Source of the DNA: Talinum fruticosum
Taxonomy: Eukaryota > Streptophyta > Magnoliopsida > Caryophyllales > Talinaceae
Direction: 5' to 3'
NCBI GenBank assembly: GCA_021018815.1
Contig: JAITYX010000066.1
Coordinates: forward strand, 2,418,001 to 2,482,000
Length of the DNA: 64,000 nucleotides
Positions 60,001-64,000 of this stretch are shown piece by piece. The position numbers and the translations under genes were made by a program. The notes beneath the pieces were generated by a model. The model was not told the origin of the DNA. It worked only from the letters and a program-made list of their open reading frames with translations, and made no database searches. Each line of letters begins with the position of its first letter. Position 1 is the first letter of the stretch.

Positions 60001-60511
60001 CTCTTATTATGTGCTCTACCTGAAATTGTCAATCAAACTTGAAAAAGATTAATACTGAAGATAATATCAGGAACCCTCTTCCAACCATCATTATCAGATC
60101 AAGAGAATGAGAGACTAACCCGAATTCTGGCAGTAGCTTCTTGACCAGTTTCAAGAAGCTTAGCGATGTCCCTCCGCATTTGCTTGATATTAAGCTCTTT
60201 CCGGTTCCTCAACAACTTTATTCTCGGAATTGTAAGTTTTAGCAATGTTTTACTGAAAAAACTCATACCCATCAAGATTTACGCAAAACCATCTCACCCA
60301 GAAATGGTTCAAATTTTAGCGATGGGGAAAGGATCCCAGAAAACCCCATTTCATTTTTCTTCAGTAAATTGCAAAAATAAAACCAAGTACTGAGTAAACC
60401 AAAATTTCTATTACAAAAGCGATCGAATTCCAAGGGGATAAGGGGAAGGACAGAAGGTTACCATTTGGAAGCCTTGAATCCTCTTGCGAGGAACGAGTCA
60501 AGCATCGACAT
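54080..60511 (-). CDS. IST1-like protein (ESCRT-III regulator)
   Basis: Coding exons on the minus strand: 60511-60462, 60252-60120, 60019-59916, 55501-55330, 55246-55106, 55032-54080. All have GT/AG borders and continuous phase. The N-terminal Ist1 domain (about residues 10-170) reads LLKLTIPRIKLLRNRK, IKQMRRDIAKLLETGQEATA, RVEHIIREDNMMAAQEIIEL, CPLDLKEAISSVCFAAPRCA and PELMQVQMAFAAKYGKEF. The long C-terminal part is disordered, Ser/Pro-rich, with an Ala-rich helix (MDDLQDILAAAKAAAESAERAA). IST1 proteins bind ESCRT-III subunits and Vps4 in endosomal sorting. Exon 6 needs one extra base near the CCCGGG at 54721-54726. As written the frame ends at 54674 after PHHHH, losing about 200 residues. 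Restored length is about 517 residues. Intron 3 is 4.4 kb. A 5' UTR exon probably ends at 60660 with donor GTGAGT. Confidence 0.92.
55787..55900 (-). mobile_element. Possible LINE 3'-end fragment in the IST1 intron
   Basis: On the minus strand the stretch ends TTTATATATATTATTC then CTTATCAATTAAAAAAG, similar to the T-rich, CTTATCAAAA-ending tails of plant L1 elements. The upstream border is not defined. Confidence 0.3.
57305..57362 (-). mobile_element. Micro-insertion with a 20-bp target duplication (LINE tail)
   Basis: CTAAATCCAGCTTAAATAAT occurs at 57305-57324 and again at 57343-57362. The 18 bases between them read TTTTTTCTTATCAAAAAA on the minus strand, the typical 3' tail of plant L1 elements. 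This fits an extremely 5'-truncated LINE insertion inside the IST1-like intron. Confidence 0.7.
57838..58040. repeat. CGCTAACCGCTATAAC / GATAACCACCGG word repeat in the IST1 intron
   Basis: TTATAATCGCTAACCGCTAT and following CCGGTAACACCGATAACC-type words resemble the repeat at 2748-3600. Borders are unclear and no coding potential is seen. Confidence 0.5.
58080..58624. repeat. Tandem duplication of about 272 bp in the IST1 intron
   Basis: Copy 1 (58080-58348) and copy 2 (58349-58624) are nearly identical. They differ by a few substitutions, a 3-base gain (CACCCA against ACCCA-type context) and a 6-base gain in a GGGTCAGGGTCGCTG region. Each carries a 60-codon open frame ending EKEIFVFPC. The frame is kept across the 6-base difference, but no family is recognisable and it lies in an intron in the opposite direction. 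Confidence 0.9.
59430..59835. mobile_element. Possible MITE in IST1 intron 3
   Basis: Repeated ATTACATCCAAC.AAAC and GTAATCATAATTGCA words occur in both directions, as in common plant MITEs that end in GGTTGGATGTAAT. It lies just upstream of the exon 3 acceptor side of the minus-strand gene. Ends are not resolved. Confidence 0.3.
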
Positions 60512-61002
60512 GACGAAAATCCGAAACCGATCACAAGAAACCTTAGCAATCCAGAAGATAAAAATCCCACATGAATACAATCATGGCAATTCAGACAAAA
60601 AGATGCCCAATTCATATGCATCCAGAAGGAGATAATCGACAGAGGAGAGAGAAACTCACCTGCTCGTCTGTCCTGTTCGAGAGTACACAACGAAGAGGAC
60701 TGAAGGGATGCCGTGTCAAAAATCAAAGTAGCAAATGGGTTTTTCAGGGATGATTTTACTCGTTTCCTTTCTCTTTAATTCCTTTTGAATTATAATTATT
60801 TAGGGGTTCCGTAGGATTGCTTAGAGTCGAAGTATTTTCTGTGTTTATGAGAGAGAGAGAGATGACGAGGGGTCTTCGAGCTCTAGAGGTGTGAACACGG
60901 CAATATGCCACGGTTCAGACACTCCCAAGGGCAGTGGGCCTAAACGAACACAGGCTTTTACTGTCCTCGAAGCATCCCGCCATCCTATGTCGCCTACTGC
61001 CG

Positions 61003-61411
61003 CGTTCGACAACAGACGTTTTGGCCAAAACACTAATCAACTAAATATTAACGTTCATTAAGCGTAGTGTTTTAACTAACGTTCGCATTACCTTTTAGCG
61101 TTTTAAGTAGTGTTTTTGAAAACTTAAAATATTAGCTTTTCACATTTGAAAGTAGTATTTCATATTTTTTGACAAAAAATCCCTTCATTAATTTAATTTG
61201 ACAAATTATTTATATCCTTTTACGTCAATTTACAATAATAAACCAACTCAACCGCTAAATTTACTGAACACATTTATTCAACCGCTCAATTGAACAGCTT
61301 ATCCGCTAACAGACTAAAATTTAAGAGCTATCACCTACCTAAACAGATTATCGATTACACAAACAGATCATCCGCTACTAAAACGAACTTATTTTGTCGA
61401 ACAGTGCCTAC
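61003..61411. mobile_element. MITE-like element with TTCGACAA ends
   Basis: The left end GTTCGACAACAGACGTTTT and the right end, reverse strand, GTTCGACAAAATAAGTTCGT are similar inverted repeats. The interior contains AACGTTCATTAAGCG, TTTTAGCGTTTTAAG and TCCGCTAA words akin to those at 2748-3600. It lies about 270 bp upstream of the IST1-like gene. No clear target duplication is seen. Confidence 0.5.
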
Positions 61412-62150
61412 GAGGCTATGACATAACTAGTAGACAGACTATTCGATTTAAGTTGTCTTAATTATGAGATATATCGGAAATTAATCTGAAAAAGTTTAGA
61501 TTAGATATTAATTATATTTAGACTTAAGTAATTAGAATTTTTGTAGCTATGTCTAGCAACTTTCAAATTAATATCCATTCCTAAATGTTAGCTAATGACA
61601 AGTTAGAGAACTCTAAAATTTTAAATTGAGAGAAATCTCAACAAAAATAAAAGAAAATTTCTAGATTGGCGCCAAGGGCCATGTTCACAGCCATAGCCAA
61701 TCAATACTTCATAATACAATCATTGTAGTTTGGTGCAGTGAAAACCAAAAGGCCAATAAATTGAATTCAAAGAGCATTGCCACTATTTTATTTTTTTAAT
61801 AATAAGAGAAGAAGGTAAGATATGAGTTCATTACAAGTTGCTACATATGGAGTCCACGATAAGGAAATAGAAAAAAGAGATAAATGTTCAATACTACAAC
61901 ACTTTACAGTCCAATCAGTAATCTTCGTCACTTAAAAGTTACAATGAATACTTCGGGTAATAAAATTTCAAGATTGAATGCAGATAACATTTTAAAACAC
62001 CAAACAATTATTGGTTCATCTTGTCTTCAAGGAATCCTCAAGTGAAGAGAAACTTCTGTTAGAAAACTCAACCTAGAATAGCACATCCACCACAAAAAAT
62101 TGTAACACAATAGCTATTGGAAAAATCTTCTATTAAAGGACCTTTCTACA
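61412..62150. other. AT-rich intergenic DNA, nothing recognised
   Basis: No ORF of note, no terminal repeats and no RNA gene are seen. Confidence 0.4.
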
Positions 62151-62841
62151 TATCTTATTTCATAAGATAAGTTAGGATTCCATGTGTTTTGATATAAAAC
62201 CAAGATGTTGATGTGGATAATGATTTGGAGAGAACGGATTTAATGCTTCGGTCGTAGAGATGCGGCTCGGACGGACGAACTCCACATGGCGGCAATAGAT
62301 TCTCGCAAAAAGGCAAGCCCCAAAGGTGGATCCGGGGAACGCCCCTCCGATGGTCAAGTTAGTGATTGGAATCGAATGAGCGAATCAAGGAGAATCTACC
62401 TTGATATGCGTGAAGGGAAATTTTGGGGATTTGTGATACTTCGAAAATGGTAAAGCTTTTCTTCAAGTATAGAGCTTTTGGGATTTTCCAAGAGTAGTAA
62501 TCCTTGGGATTGGTGATGTGATTATATGATGTGATGTTGGGGGTTGGTGGGTATTTATAGGAGAGTTTAAGGAGGGTAGAGTAGTAAATTTACCTTAAAG
62601 AGGTGATAAACCCTAACCCTCATGGGCTTCGACCCTTACTCGGGCTCGTTTGAAGGTAAACTTAGGCTTGTACCTCAATCGTCCGACCGATCGGGCTTTG
62701 CGAGCTAGTGACATGGTAGATGAGCTAGAACTGTCCGGAAAATTACCGTATCATTTAACCCCGCACATTTTACTTGCACGCTTCTCGAGGTGGGCAAGTG
62801 GAATGTGAAGTGTCTTCCATTATGTTTCTCATGCCCCAAGC

Positions 62842-62849
62842 CTCTATAA
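62842..62849 (+). promoter_or_regulatory. TATA-like box upstream of the 62920 ORF
   Basis: CTATAAGTAGG lies about 75 bases before the preferred ATG at 62920, followed by a CT-rich leader-like stretch. The position suits a plant core promoter, but no other proof exists. Confidence 0.35.
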
Positions 62850-62919
62850 GTAGGGGAAGTTAATAAGAGTAGTGAAATTTCATTTATTTACTCCTTTCTT
62901 CTCTTTTTCCTTGGAGAAA

Positions 62920-63318
62920 ATGAGCTACGGAGCGCTTCCTACCGGATACAAGAGATTATGCCCTCGCTTCGATCGGGATTATGCGGAACAAGCAGCTATT
63001 GGGCACCGTCGCCCCTCCCTTGTTGCAAAGATGTTCTACAAGAATCTCCTCAAGGACGCTTTGCGGCTGGGGTTTATAGACCATGAGGAGAATCATAGGC
63101 TTTATCAAGTTGTGATATGTCCCGAGTGGGACTTCCTTGAAGCTTGGGTCGAGCGTAATCACGATTGCCTTGTTAAACTTCGGACGAGGACTTCAAGCTC
63201 CTCAGCGAGCGACGTGGCGGTGGGAGGCGCCACTTTAAGTATAGGCTCGTCATCCTATCCTTCCTTAGGGAGCAGTGAGTCGATAGACAACAATTCCTCC
63301 CGCTCTTCTTCCGGCTAG
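62920..63318 (+). CDS. Uncharacterised protein of 132 residues
   Basis: The preferred start is the ATG at 62920 (MSYGALPTGYKRLCPRF). An upstream in-frame ATG at 62872 would add 16 Phe/Ser-rich residues that look like translated leader. Residues 1-85 look like a compact folded region with mixed charged and aromatic residues (CPEWDFLEAWVERNHDCLVKL). Residues 86-132 are Ser/Gly-rich and probably disordered. Codon use is plausible and the frame is GC-richer than its surroundings. I do not recognise the family. It could be a small gene or an extra ORF of a retrotransposon. Confidence 0.4.
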   Translation: MSYGALPTGYKRLCPRFDRDYAEQAAIGHRRPSLVAKMFYKNLLKDALRLGFIDHEENHRLYQVVICPEWDFLEAWVERNHDCLVKLRTRTSSSSASDVAVGGATLSIGSSSYPSLGSSESIDNNSSRSSSG

Positions 63319-64000
63319 AGGAACTTACTTAAGGAGAAGGGGAGGAAACTCCCTAAAGAAGAGAAGAGGAACCTCCCTAAGAAGAAGTGAGGTCTTGACT
63401 ATGGTCCTTCTCTTGGTGTCGACACATTGTAGTAGCGTTTCACTTTTTAACTCGGTTTCTAGATGCTTTTATCTTATTGTAATGGCATGCCTTATGTCTT
63501 TATTTCAATGAATGAATGAAGTTTGTTTCTTAGACTTTGCCCCTCTTTCTTCTATAGGCTTTTCGTTGAGGCACCGTTGCGACAAATGATTTTTCCGTAA
63601 CCCCTTGGGGATAAAAAGGAGTCTTGAGGAGGATGGATTCTTCTAGGAGCTTTCTTATGAGAATGACCGTTGCGCGGACTCTTGAACTTTGAAAGATTGA
63701 ATTCTTGTGGTAAGTGGGTACACTTTATCCCTTAGGGTGTATAAGTCTTGTAGGGAGGATGGGCTGTCCCATGGTCCTACAGGGACCCTTGAGGTGTTCA
63801 AGCCCATATTCGTCTCGGATTAGAAACATGAGTTTGCCCACGGTGACACCGTTGTGGGTTTTTAAGCGACCTTTCAACTCTTGAAAGTTAGAAAGTGCAT
63901 GAGTCCGTGATTCTTGCTAGAGAACATCCCACGAGAGCGCAACCCCTTAACCTTAAGTTAGGAGTGCAAGTGCCCATAATGACATGCGTATTTACACGAC
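63319..64000. other. Sequence after the 62920 ORF, no further gene
   Basis: A GAGGAA/CTCCCTAA repeat (63320-63385) and AATGAATGAATGAAG (63508-63522) precede unrecognised DNA with an imperfect palindrome CCCACGGTGACACCGTTGTGGG at 63838-63859. No ORF of note. Confidence 0.4.

Larger units (their letters stand above)
62150..64000 (+). mobile_element. Possible LTR-retrotransposon end running off the window
   Basis: The stretch CAAGCCCCAAAGGTGGATCC / GGAACGCCCCTCCGATGGTC (62311-62353) and the later GGGTATTTATAGGAGAG (62551-62567) have the flavour of plant LTR sequences, where a CCTCCGATG-CTCAAGT phrase near a short TATTTATAG box is common. Neither a second LTR nor a primer site is in view. Coding sequence in this stretch is described separately. 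Confidence 0.3.

Noticed and set aside
63838..63859. Imperfect palindrome CCCACGGTGACACCGTTGTGGG
   Set aside because: Short and isolated with no neighbouring gene end. This can be chance.
1..64000. CRISPR array, operons, phage or bacterial systems
   Set aside because: The window is plant nuclear DNA. The tandem repeats have no regular unique spacers, and no bacterial genes are present.
1..64000. Functional tRNA or rRNA genes
   Set aside because: Only a SINE-like A/B-box pair at 18453-18507 was found, without a cloverleaf. No rRNA sequence was recognised.
1..64000. A wholly new biological system
   Set aside because: Apart from the small ORF at 62920 every coding region with clear signal belongs to a known family. 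The novelty here is structural (nested and foldback transposons), not a new gene system.

Overview
The window is nuclear DNA from a flowering plant, probably a eudicot. The evidence is spliced genes with short exons and long AT-rich introns, TTTAGGG-type telomere-like repeats, and plant classes of transposon (L1-like LINE, CACTA, PIF/Harbinger, Ty3/gypsy, Stowaway, MULE-like foldback). The sequence alone does not identify the species.

Only two host genes are well supported. A SERK-type leucine-rich-repeat receptor kinase lies on the + strand (CDS 4730-14778, 11 exons, about 627 residues once two apparent 1-base gaps are allowed for). An IST1-like ESCRT-III regulator lies on the - strand (CDS 60511-54080, 6 coding exons, about 517 residues once one apparent 1-base gap is allowed for). 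All three apparent frameshifts sit in short C/G runs, so base-calling error is a serious alternative to real mutation.

Layout: 1-1940 decayed LINE; 2072-2301 small inverted-repeat element; 2748-3600 CGCT/ATT-rich repeat; 3900-15100 SERK gene; 15242-18236 possible inverted-repeat transposon; 18440-18620 possible SINE; 18640-20500 unclassified repetitive DNA; 20550-25210 large diverged palindrome; 25262-26936 MULE-like foldback element with an 11-bp target duplication; 27922-53451 a PIF/Harbinger element swollen by nested insertions; 53682-53952 Stowaway MITE; 53960-60740 IST1-like gene; 61003-61411 MITE; 62150-64000 a possible LTR-type region with an unrecognised 133-codon ORF.

The most striking structure is a four-level nest. 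A Harbinger element (27922-53451) contains a CACTA element (29446-49281, target duplication GGG). The CACTA element is split by a Ty3/gypsy retrotransposon (32744-44569, target duplication GCATG). The 3' LTR of that retrotransposon contains a solo LTR (40775-43793, target duplication TGTCT/TGTCC). The order of insertion therefore reads directly from the sequence. A near-complete 290-bp hairpin lies inside the CACTA element, and an 86-bp direct repeat flanks the whole Harbinger block. The two host genes have unrelated roles (plasma-membrane co-receptor; endosomal sorting), and nothing suggests they act together.
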